Assembly: GCA_964618075.1 (NCBI GenBank)
Contig: CAZTZO010000011.1
Span: 1 to 47,788, forward strand
Source of the DNA: CAYTMY01 sp964618075
Lineage (GTDB): Bacteria > Bacillota > Clostridia > Eubacteriales > Anaerofustaceae
DNA: 47,788 nt
Direction of reading: 5' to 3'
The notes under the pieces were generated by a model. It searched no databases and was not told where the DNA came from. It saw only the letters and a list, made by a program, of their open reading frames with translations. Of the stretch, positions 8,617 to 16,005 are shown one piece after another. Every line of letters begins with the position of its first letter. The stretch's first letter is position 1. A program made the translations under genes and the position numbers.

Positions 8617-9834
8617 ATGGTTAAAAGGATAAGGATAAAAAGGAAAAAAGTTCCTACCGTGCACACCGGCGGTGAAGAAAACAATTCTTTAACAAAGAAG
8701 AAAAAAAGAAAGCCGATTGTCTTGATATCTATAATATCGGTTGTATTGATAAGTGCGGCTTTTTTATGCTATCGGTTTATTCTTCTTAAACCGAATGTGA
8801 GCGAAACGATGAAGCAAAGCCTTGCGACCGGCTGTATTTGTGCTTTCGGAATAGATAAAAATGTGAATGATACTCTTTTTATTACGGCACAGTCGGGCTT
8901 GTACGAGGGCTTAGACGAAATAAAATATAAAGCCTTCGGAGGTAAAGACAATTACAACAGGCTTTTAGATATCCTTGTAACTAACGGGCGCGATGTAAAG
9001 GGAATTATAAGCGTGGATATAACTGCTTCAAATAACCAGTCAAGTGCTCTTTATGGCTCCGTTATTTTGTTTAATGCGAATATTACTTACTACGACAATA
9101 GCCTAAGCGTACAGAGCTTTACATCGGATACCGTTACTATTGAGAATATTAACGGCTTTACTCCCGTTAGAAGCAATGCGCTTTTTGTGTCCGGAGATGC
9201 GCAATCGTCCTGCAGTGTTTCGTTTGTTAGCGTGTCAAAGACATTTTCTTATACTGTTAAAACGCAAAGCACCTCTTATGATAATATAGACATTCTCGTA
9301 AATAAAATCTCAAGGATCGATTCATCCTATCTTCCGGGTGATCTTAATGATAACGGGAGTGTTTCCTATGTTTATCCGATAGGGGATGAGGTAAATAATA
9401 TGAGAAGCGAAGCAAACGAGGCATTGGGAGAAATGTTTGCGGCAGCTAAAAGCGAGGGCGTTACGCTTTATGCTCTTTCGGGTTACAGAAGCTATGAAAC
9501 ACAGCAGTATCTGTATGACAGAGCAGGTGGAGATAATCAGAACGATACAGCAGCGCCTGGAGCAAGCGAGCATCAGACAGGGCTGTGTATGGACATAACA
9601 TGGAGTGCTGCCGGCTTGGGACTTTCCTCAGATATGCAATATGACAGCGAATACGATTGGTTGATAAACAACTCATATAAATACGGTTTCGTCTTGAGAT
9701 ACCCCGACGGCTGGGCGGATATAACCGGATATGTGTATGAGCCGTGGCATTACCGTTATATCGGTAGAGATTTGGCTTTAGCCTACCACAACAGTCCTAA
9801 GCATACCTTAGAGGAATTTTTATCAGAGTATTAA
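8617..9834 (+). CDS. VanY/DacB-type D-Ala-D-Ala carboxypeptidase, M15B
   Basis: The 405-residue protein trims or recycles peptidoglycan stem peptides outside the membrane. A lysine/arginine-rich cytoplasmic N-terminus (1-32) precedes one membrane anchor (about 33-55). A central region of roughly 200 residues that I do not recognise follows, then a C-terminal M15B domain (about 270-400). Zinc ligands are H319 in SEHQTG, D326 in CMDI and H378 in EPWHYRY, with E375 as the catalytic base. The ATG at 8617 has no ribosome site and sits six bases after a TATAAT, so translation may be leaderless. An in-frame GTG at 8659 is a poorer alternative. No van resistance genes are near, so a housekeeping wall role is more likely. 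Confidence 0.88.
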   Translation: MVKRIRIKRKKVPTVHTGGEENNSLTKKKKRKPIVLISIISVVLISAAFLCYRFILLKPNVSETMKQSLATGCICAFGIDKNVNDTLFITAQSGLYEGLDEIKYKAFGGKDNYNRLLDILVTNGRDVKGIISVDITASNNQSSALYGSVILFNANITYYDNSLSVQSFTSDTVTIENINGFTPVRSNALFVSGDAQSSCSVSFVSVSKTFSYTVKTQSTSYDNIDILVNKISRIDSSYLPGDLNDNGSVSYVYPIGDEVNNMRSEANEALGEMFAAAKSEGVTLYALSGYRSYETQQYLYDRAGGDNQNDTAAPGASEHQTGLCMDITWSAAGLGLSSDMQYDSEYDWLINNSYKYGFVLRYPDGWADITGYVYEPWHYRYIGRDLALAYHNSPKHTLEEFLSEY

Positions 9835-9848
9835 ATTAATATAAAAAT

Positions 9849-9884
9849 AAGAATAGGCAGCGCTTTTTTTGGCCGCCTATTCTT
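9849..9884 (-). terminator. Terminator between the convergent vanY-like and bofC-like genes
   Basis: AAGAATAGGC (9849-9858) pairs with GCCTATTCTT (9875-9884), with extra GC pairing inside. On the minus strand the stem is followed by ATTTTTAT, so it best terminates the bofC-like gene, whose stop codon lies inside the stem. It may also act on the plus strand. Confidence 0.7.
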
Positions 9885-10449
9885 CATAATTTTCTAACAG
9901 CTCGTTCAATTTGGTTTTCCCGTGTACGCTTATACCCTTCCTGAGTTTTTCAAGCTCATTAGCCTCGTATAGCTCTGTGGGAGTGTCGTACATCCAATAT
10001 AAAACTCGATTGCCTTCCTTATCGTAAGTATATACTGCAAGTCTTTCCACAGAGCCCTCGTCAGTGGCAGTCGACAGTAAAAAGCTTTCAGGGCCGAAGG
10101 AATCTATTGTTTTTTCAAGTGTGATCTCTTCACAGGTGAACTTGACTGTTTTCCAGTCAGGGTAGGTTTCGCTAAACCACTTTTCATCCTTGCCCATATA
10201 CGGAGCGTTGCTTTCGGGAGATGTTACACCTACGGTGTTATCCGAGGTATAGTAGCGTATAAAAGCGATTTTTGTTTTAAGTCCCGCTTTCACGTTTTCT
10301 TCTTCGGCTGCTTTTGAAACTGATAATGAAACAGACGGGCTGTTTTCTTTGATTGAAGTATATGCCTTTGTTGATACGATACCTAGTGAAAAAAACAACA
10401 CTGCGCCGATGATGACTATGAATATCCTCGTTTGGATAAGCTTATTCAT
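9877..10449 (-). CDS. BofC C-terminal-domain-like membrane protein
   Basis: The 190-residue product has a membrane anchor at about residues 7-28 and an extracytoplasmic domain. This carries KWFSETYPDW, a turn YTYDKEGNRVLYWM, and the end LEKLRKGISVHGKTKLNELLENYEE. The order tryptophan-rich segment, sheet, then LxxLxKGI with a final helix resembles the BofC C-terminal domain as I remember it. In Bacillus, BofC is a forespore protein that restrains the SpoIVB protease and so times SigK activation. The ATG at 10449 overlaps the veg-like stop as ATGA; an upstream in-frame extension to 10524 would lie wholly inside veg. The fold call is moderate, and a sporulation role is inference. Confidence 0.5.
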   Translation of the reverse strand: MNKLIQTRIFIVIIGAVLFFSLGIVSTKAYTSIKENSPSVSLSVSKAAEEENVKAGLKTKIAFIRYYTSDNTVGVTSPESNAPYMGKDEKWFSETYPDWKTVKFTCEEITLEKTIDSFGPESFLLSTATDEGSVERLAVYTYDKEGNRVLYWMYDTPTELYEANELEKLRKGISVHGKTKLNELLENYEE

Positions 10450-10670
10450 TTTATCACCACGCTTGCCCTGTTTGTTAAAACGTCGGTATAGCTCAAGCAT
10501 ACATCCTGTGATTCGTCGTCGCACGACATTATGAATACATGAGGATAAACCTTGCTCAGCTTGCCGCTAAAAATGTTTTTTTTGCCTCTGGAGGAACGCA
10601 CACAAACGGTTATGGATTCACCTATCTTATTTTTCATATCGTTTTTTATTGTGCCGATATCATTTTTCAT
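10446..10670 (-). CDS. veg: Veg-like protein
   Basis: The 74-residue protein contains the Veg pattern: IKNDMKNKIGESITVCVRSSRGKKNIFSGKLSKVYPHVFIM, here split by eye at GESITV and RGKK, then LSYTDVLTNRASV. It matches the SH3-like Veg family of Firmicutes (B. subtilis Veg, about 86 residues, stimulates biofilm matrix genes and is abundant during growth and germination). I see no clear ribosome site before the ATG. Its stop overlaps the start of the bofC-like gene by four bases. Confidence 0.75.
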   Translation of the reverse strand: MKNDIGTIKNDMKNKIGESITVCVRSSRGKKNIFSGKLSKVYPHVFIMSCDDESQDVCLSYTDVLTNRASVVIK

Positions 10671-10820
10671 ACATTTATTTTTACCGTATGCAGAAACATT
10701 TATACAAAACGGGAGAAATTTTATAATAAAAATTATTATAAAGGGTGGTAATAAAAGTACGGATATGATAAACTGTGATGTAACGAATGTGTAACATCAT
10801 TTCGTTCTTCGGAGGAAGTC

Positions 10821-12539
10821 ATGACAGTTGAGTTCAAATTTCAGCAAAATGAGCAAGCGCGTCTAGACAGGCTTTTCAATAAGCTTGCCAAGAAAAATAT
10901 GCGCCGTCATATTGTTGAAGATATGATACAGGTCGAAAAGGCGAAGAAGTTTGCCAATGAGGAAGCCCGCAAATACAAGCAGGAGCATTCCGAGGTCGCT
11001 AAAAAATCAAAGCTGCGAAGAAAGTATGAGCAGAGTAAGCTAAAACTTAAGGTCGACGATTTCGTATATTTTACACAAATGCATCTGTATTCGTTGAAAT
11101 CCGTATATCTTCATATAAAGCTCAGCATTCTTGATGTGGTGGAATATATAAAGGAAAGAAAAAAAATATTTTTACCGGCAAGCATCGCACTAGGCGCCAT
11201 AATCATATTATTGGCATCTTACAATTATGCGTTTGGCTGCGAGATAATACTTAACGGGCAGGATCTTGGCATTGTTGATAACGCAAGCGTATTTTACAGC
11301 GCTCTTGACAATGTTGATAAAAATCTGAAAACGTGGTACTCAAGAGATACGTTGTATTTCGAGCAGTCTTTGAGCATAAGAAACGTATTTATAAAAGACC
11401 GCAGCCGGCTTGTTTCGCAGGACGAATGCGAGGAAAAAATATACGGTTGCGATATAGAGCTTTTCTGTACGGGCGGAGTCGTCCTTATAGACGGGCAGGA
11501 GGCTGTAAAGCTTGCCTCTCTTGACGAGGCGCAGGAGGCAATAGACGAATCTGTTAATTATTTTCTTTACGGTTCAACCGATGGGAGTGAAACTCTCGAG
11601 CTTAAGGATTACACCATGAATCAACAGCTCACAGCCGAGGAGCGTATCATAGCCTTGGGCAGCGAAGAGACTATTCCCGATGCTGTGGCAATACTTACGA
11701 ATACGGCAAGCGACAGTATAAAGGCAAATGCTGTGGCAAATGCATCTGCGGCGGATAGTACGTTTGATTCCATTACCAGCGACGCACACTCTGCTCATGG
11801 GCTTAAAAGCGCTCTTGCATTCCGCAGTGAGAATTTCAGCTACGGTACGGATTCGAACGCCCCGCTGTTGAGCATAAGCACGGTAAAGGAAGTAAAATAT
11901 AAGGTTGCCGTACCGTTTTCTGTTTCATATGTGGATGATTCAAATGCCTACAGAGGAGTTGAAACCCTCCTTTCAACCGGTGTTGAAGGCGTAAAGGAAG
12001 TGCATTCCGTCATTACGTACGTAAACGGTCAGAAGGTGGGCGAGGAGGTATTGGACGAGTCCGTAATAAGCGAGCCGGTAGCTCAGGTAGTCGGAAGAGG
12101 AACCATGAGCCTTCCGTCCGTAGCATACAGTACGGGCACTTTCATCATGCCAGCATCAGGAATGATATCAGCATTTGACAAATCAGGCTCTCACTCCGGA
12201 GGTCGTGCCATAGATATAGCCACATCTACAGGTTCTCCCATATATGCCTCCGATTCCGGCGTTGTTTCCCTTGCAGGGTGGACTTCGGGTGGATACGGTA
12301 ATTGCGTGATAGTCGATCATGCGGGAGGCTTCCAGACGAGATATGCACATATGAGCTTTATATCCGTCTCTGTCGGACAAACGGTATCTCAGGGCGAATA
12401 CCTTGGTGGCGTCGGCAGCACGGGCAATTCCACAGGGCCTCACCTGCACTTTGAGATCATATATAACGGCGTTCAGCAATACCTCGGTAACTATTTCTCG
12501 AACTTATACGAGGGTGCGACGGTATCGGCTTTCCAGTAG
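10821..12539 (+). CDS. Membrane-anchored G5-domain M23 peptidase
   Basis: The 572-residue protein has four parts. Residues 1-115 are a basic, helical cytoplasmic segment. A membrane anchor follows at about 116-136. The outer part carries a G5 domain (about 350-425, with VPFSVSYVDD, VEGVKEV and GQKVGEEVLDESV). A C-terminal LytM/M23 domain (about 445-565) follows. The second metal motif is intact (H541-L-H543) and RYAHM is present. The first motif reads GGRAIDIA: D465 is in place, but the usual histidine four residues earlier is glycine and the nearest histidine is H458. It should cut or bind peptidoglycan bridges at the cell surface. The long cytoplasmic part suggests an inside partner. A GGAGG site precedes the ATG. 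Confidence 0.85.
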   Translation: MTVEFKFQQNEQARLDRLFNKLAKKNMRRHIVEDMIQVEKAKKFANEEARKYKQEHSEVAKKSKLRRKYEQSKLKLKVDDFVYFTQMHLYSLKSVYLHIKLSILDVVEYIKERKKIFLPASIALGAIIILLASYNYAFGCEIILNGQDLGIVDNASVFYSALDNVDKNLKTWYSRDTLYFEQSLSIRNVFIKDRSRLVSQDECEEKIYGCDIELFCTGGVVLIDGQEAVKLASLDEAQEAIDESVNYFLYGSTDGSETLELKDYTMNQQLTAEERIIALGSEETIPDAVAILTNTASDSIKANAVANASAADSTFDSITSDAHSAHGLKSALAFRSENFSYGTDSNAPLLSISTVKEVKYKVAVPFSVSYVDDSNAYRGVETLLSTGVEGVKEVHSVITYVNGQKVGEEVLDESVISEPVAQVVGRGTMSLPSVAYSTGTFIMPASGMISAFDKSGSHSGGRAIDIATSTGSPIYASDSGVVSLAGWTSGGYGNCVIVDHAGGFQTRYAHMSFISVSVGQTVSQGEYLGGVGSTGNSTGPHLHFEIIYNGVQQYLGNYFSNLYEGATVSAFQ

Positions 12540-12558
12540 AAAAAAGAATAAACAATCA

Positions 12559-12610
12559 AAATATGCAGTATGTGATACAAAAATCGCATACTGCATATTT
12601 TTTATTTTTA
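12559..12610 (+). terminator. Strong terminator after the G5-M23 gene
   Basis: A perfect 14-bp stem, AAATATGCAGTATG with CATACTGCATATTT (12559-12572 and 12587-12600), is followed by TTTATTTTTA. It isolates the acyl-CoA operon from upstream transcription. Confidence 0.85.
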
Positions 12611-12686
12611 ATCGGCAGATGAATATGCAATTTGCACAATTGGGATGTGCGCTATTTATATATAAGTTTTTTTATAAAACATTAAC

Positions 12687-12715
12687 TTGCCAAAATTTGT
12701 CGGTTATGCTATCAT
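12687..12715 (+). promoter_or_regulatory. Promoter of the acyl-CoA/ETF operon
   Basis: TTGCCA (12687-12692), 17 bp and TATCAT (12710-12715), with an extended TG at 12707-12708. The leader would be about 93 bases and ends with AAGGAG before the ATG at 12815. I found no operator that I can name. Confidence 0.65.
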
Positions 12716-12814
12716 TATAGGGCTAAGTTGCAGGAATAGGCGTTATGCGCTGAAACTTGCTTTATTTTCGTGAGGTCACAACTCACTTTCAAAATACATT
12801 TCAAGGAGAAAAGT

Positions 12815-13945
12815 ATGTTCACACAGCAACACGAACTAATCAGAAAATGTGCAAGAGATTTTGCAGAAAAAGAATTAGCTCCTATTGCGGAAGAGATCGA
12901 CAAAACCGGTGAATTTCCGCAGGACATCAAGGACAAGATGGCAAAGCTCGGGTTTTACGGCATTAAATTTCCCAAAGAAGTCGGCGGGGCGGGGGCGGAC
13001 GTTCGTTCCTACGTTATCGTTATGGAGGAAATAGCCAGAAAGTGCGGAGTTGCAAGCATTTATGTTTCGGGCTCAAACTCTTTGGGAGGAACGCCGATAA
13101 TGAATTTCGGTACTCCCGAACAAAAGGAAAAATATCTTCGACCGCTCATCACAGGCGAGTTCAACATAGCCTTCGGACTTACCGAACCCGGCGCAGGCAG
13201 CGATTCGGGCGCTATGACGACAACAGCCGATCTTGACGGAGATTACTATGTGCTTAACGGACGAAAGACATTCATAACAGGAGCGCCGCTTTCAAAATAC
13301 ATGGTCACCTTCGCAAAAACCGACATCAAAGCCGGTACGCGCGGTATCACGGCATTCTTTGTTGATTTAAGCCTTCCCGGAGTTTCCTTCGGTAAAGCCG
13401 AGGATAAAATGGGAATGAAGGGCTGCGCAACGAGCGATGTTATATTCGAAAATGTACGCGTTCACAAGAGCGAGGTTCTGGGAGAGGTCAACAAGGGCTT
13501 TTCCATGGCGATGAAAACGCTTGACGTAGGTCGTGTGGGAGTCGCTTCACAGGCGATAGGTATCGCACAGGGCGCTATGGACGAAGCTATTAAGTATGCA
13601 AAGGAACGTAAACAGTTTGGCAGACCCATAGCAAAATTCCAGGCTATAGCTTTCATGCTTGCCGAAATGGAAACAAAGCTTAACGCCGCAAAACTGCTCG
13701 TTTACGACGCCGCTTACAAGATGGACACAAAACAGCCCAGCACAAAGGCTGCGGCAATGGCTAAATATTACGCAGCTGAAACAGCCTGCGAGATAGTAAG
13801 CAAGGCATTGCAGATACATGGCGGATACGGATACATGAGAGATTACCCGATCGAAAGAATGTACAGAGATGTACGTGTTCTTCCTTTGTACGAAGGAACA
13901 TCACAGGTTCAGCAGATCGTAATTTCCGGACTGATACTCAAATAA
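12815..13945 (+). CDS. Acyl-CoA dehydrogenase (enoyl-CoA reductase, Bcd/CarC/CaiA type)
   Basis: The 376-residue flavoprotein has the family motifs FGLTEPGAGSDSGAM (FAD/substrate), RKQFGRPIAKFQAIAFMLAEM, HGGYGYMRDYPIERMYRD and the C-terminal YEGTSQ with catalytic base E360. Beside an ETF in an anaerobe this type usually runs as a reductase, converting a 2-enoyl-CoA to the saturated acyl-CoA. The start at 12815 has AAGGAG nine bases ahead; an upstream in-frame start at 12770 lacks a ribosome site. It is the first gene of a plus-strand run ending at 20124. Butyryl-CoA, caffeyl-CoA and crotonobetainyl-CoA reductases look alike at this level, so the substrate is not assigned. Confidence 0.93.
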   Translation: MFTQQHELIRKCARDFAEKELAPIAEEIDKTGEFPQDIKDKMAKLGFYGIKFPKEVGGAGADVRSYVIVMEEIARKCGVASIYVSGSNSLGGTPIMNFGTPEQKEKYLRPLITGEFNIAFGLTEPGAGSDSGAMTTTADLDGDYYVLNGRKTFITGAPLSKYMVTFAKTDIKAGTRGITAFFVDLSLPGVSFGKAEDKMGMKGCATSDVIFENVRVHKSEVLGEVNKGFSMAMKTLDVGRVGVASQAIGIAQGAMDEAIKYAKERKQFGRPIAKFQAIAFMLAEMETKLNAAKLLVYDAAYKMDTKQPSTKAAAMAKYYAAETACEIVSKALQIHGGYGYMRDYPIERMYRDVRVLPLYEGTSQVQQIVISGLILK

Positions 13946-13960
13946 GGAGACGAGCAGAAT

Positions 13961-14749
13961 ATGAAAATATTAGTATGTGTTAAACAGGTACCAAACACTA
14001 ACGAAGTCAAGATAGATCCCGTAAAGGGCACCTTGATTCGTGAAGGTGTTGACAGTATATTAAATCCGGACGACGCTAATGCATTGGAAGAGGCGTTGAA
14101 AATAAAGGATAAAAAGCCGGACACGACCATTACGGTCATAACCATGGGACCCCCGCAGGCAGACATCATGTTAAAAGAATGCCTGGCAATGGGAGCTGAC
14201 GATGCGATTTTGCTTTCGGACAGAGCCTTCGGCGGAGCCGATACATGGGCTACAAGCAATACTATAGCAGCAGCTATAAAGAAAATAGCAGATTACGATC
14301 TCGTATTTGCAGGCAGACAGGCTATCGACGGAGATACGGCGCAGGTCGGTCCTCAGATAGCAGAGCGTATAGGCATACCTCAGGTAACGTATGTTGAGAG
14401 CTTTGAGCTCGTAGACGATAAAACAGTAAGAGTTCACCGTCAGACAGAGGACGGTTACGAAGTAATCGAAGCAAAGTTGCCCGTTCTTCTTACATGCGTA
14501 AAAGAGTTGAACGAACCGCGTTACATGACTATAGGCGGAATAGTAGACGCCTTTAATAAAACGACGACGGTATGGGGATTAAATGATATCGCAGTGGACG
14601 CAAGTGAGGTAGGCTTAAACGCATCTCCTACGCAGGTGTTCCGTTCCTTCACGCCCGAACCCAAGGGTAAGGGTAAAATGCTCGAAGGCACACCCGAGCA
14701 GGCGGTAGATTCACTGATCGGCGAATTAAAAGAAAAACACGTAATATAG
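13961..14749 (+). CDS. etfB: Electron transfer flavoprotein beta subunit (bifurcating type)
   Basis: The 262-residue subunit starts MKILVCVKQVPNTNEVKIDP. It carries NPDD at residues 35-38, LLSDRAFGGADTWATS and AGRQAIDGDTAQVGPQIAE. NPDD instead of the NPFCE seen in mitochondrial-type EtfB, together with the DRAF-GADT segment near the NADH site, is as I recall typical of clostridial flavin-bifurcating ETFs. With EtfA it would take two electrons from NADH, send one to the dehydrogenase and one to ferredoxin. It lies 15 bp after the dehydrogenase and 9 bp before etfA. Confidence 0.93.
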   Translation: MKILVCVKQVPNTNEVKIDPVKGTLIREGVDSILNPDDANALEEALKIKDKKPDTTITVITMGPPQADIMLKECLAMGADDAILLSDRAFGGADTWATSNTIAAAIKKIADYDLVFAGRQAIDGDTAQVGPQIAERIGIPQVTYVESFELVDDKTVRVHRQTEDGYEVIEAKLPVLLTCVKELNEPRYMTIGGIVDAFNKTTTVWGLNDIAVDASEVGLNASPTQVFRSFTPEPKGKGKMLEGTPEQAVDSLIGELKEKHVI

Positions 14750-14758
14750 GGGGATAGT

Positions 14759-15943
14759 ATGGCTATCAAAGTATTAAAAGATAAATGTACCGGTTGCGAA
14801 TCCTGCGTAAAGGAATGCCCGTTCGACGCGATGGAAATGCGCGACGGAATAGCATACGTCACCGAAAAATGTACGGTTTGCGGTAAATGTGTTGACGCTT
14901 GCCCGTCGGACGCTCTCGAAAAAACGAAGGAAGAAAAAAGAAAAGCCAAAAAAGAAATCGGCGCATATAAAGATGTATGGGTATTTGCCGAGCAAAGAGA
15001 AGGCAAGCTCATGCCTGTTGTTATCGAGCTTCTCGGCGAAGGCAGAAAGCTTGCTGACGGCGTAGGACACAAGCTTTGCGCAATAGTTGCGGGAGAAAAT
15101 GTCGACTCTCTTGCAGACGAGTGTATTTCATACGGCGCGGAAATGGTTTATATGTGCGATTCACCGCTTCTCAAACAATACACGACAGACGCTTATACAA
15201 AGGTTATAAGCGAAGCTATCGACAAGTTATCGCCCGAAATAGTTTTAATGGGCGCAACTCATATAGGCAGGGATCTTGCTCCGAGAGTGGCGGCAAGAGT
15301 CGATACGGGTCTTACGGCAGACTGCACGAAGCTCGAAATCAATCCCGAAGAAAAGAATATCCGTCAGACGCGTCCTGCTTTCGGCGGAAACCTCATGGCG
15401 ACTATCGAAACGAAAAACCACCGTCCCCAGATGTCTACGGTACGTCCGGGCGTAATGGAAAAAGCTGTTCTCGATAAAGCGCATCAGGGCAAAAAGGTAA
15501 ACCTGAAGCTTAATCTGGCTGAAGAGGATATACGTACAAAGGTTATCGAAGTTGTAAAATCCGCCAAGGAAAAGGTTTCCCTTACAGACGCTAAGGTTAT
15601 CGTTGCAGGCGGCAAAGGCTTGGGCAACAAAGAAGGCTTTGAGCTTCTTAAAAAGCTTGCCGATAAAATGGGCGGCGTTATCGCTTCCTCCCGTGCATGC
15701 GTTGACGACGGTTGGATAGACAGAGACTATCAGGTAGGTCAGACCGGAACGACGGTCAAACCCGACATCTATATAGCCTGTGGTATTTCAGGTGCGATAC
15801 AGCACCTTGCGGGTATGCAGAACTCAGGCATAATCATAGCAATAAATAAAAATGAGGTTGCGCCGATATTCGAAGTCGCAGACTACGGTATTGTCGGAGA
15901 TCTTTATAAAGTTGTACCGCTCTTAATAGAAGCCCTTCAGTAA
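14759..15943 (+). CDS. etfA: EtfA with N-terminal 2[4Fe-4S] ferredoxin domain
   Basis: The 394-residue protein begins with a ferredoxin module (about 1-62). Its two four-cysteine motifs are KCTGCESCVKECP and KCTVCGKCVDACP. A standard EtfA follows, with FAD-binding TGLTADCT, VRPGVM and QTGTTVKPDIYIACGISGAIQHLAGM. Ferredoxin-fused EtfA is known from Acetobacterium woodii CarE in the caffeyl-CoA reductase complex and from some other clostridial ETFs. The added clusters probably receive the low-potential electron during bifurcation. The weak GGGG site just before the ATG suggests coupling to etfB. A strong hairpin follows the gene. Confidence 0.95.
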   Translation: MAIKVLKDKCTGCESCVKECPFDAMEMRDGIAYVTEKCTVCGKCVDACPSDALEKTKEEKRKAKKEIGAYKDVWVFAEQREGKLMPVVIELLGEGRKLADGVGHKLCAIVAGENVDSLADECISYGAEMVYMCDSPLLKQYTTDAYTKVISEAIDKLSPEIVLMGATHIGRDLAPRVAARVDTGLTADCTKLEINPEEKNIRQTRPAFGGNLMATIETKNHRPQMSTVRPGVMEKAVLDKAHQGKKVNLKLNLAEEDIRTKVIEVVKSAKEKVSLTDAKVIVAGGKGLGNKEGFELLKKLADKMGGVIASSRACVDDGWIDRDYQVGQTGTTVKPDIYIACGISGAIQHLAGMQNSGIIIAINKNEVAPIFEVADYGIVGDLYKVVPLLIEALQ

Positions 15944-15957
15944 AAAATATATTGTTT

Positions 15958-15992
15958 AGCCGTATGTCTTGTTTGTAAGGCATACGGCTTTA
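15958..15992 (+). terminator. Intra-operon hairpin after etfA
   Basis: A stem of up to 13 bp (AGCCGTATG with CATACGGCT, extended by a wobble pair and CTT/AAG) surrounds GTTTGT and is followed by only three T residues. It lies between etfA and the ligase gene. It may partially terminate transcription or protect the 3' end of the dehydrogenase-etfBA message. Confidence 0.6.
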
Positions 15993-16005
15993 AAGGATAT
16001 ATATC

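Noticed and set aside
8617..9834. Vancomycin resistance locus
   Set aside because: Only a VanY-type domain is present. No vanH, vanA/B-type ligase, vanX or two-component genes lie nearby.
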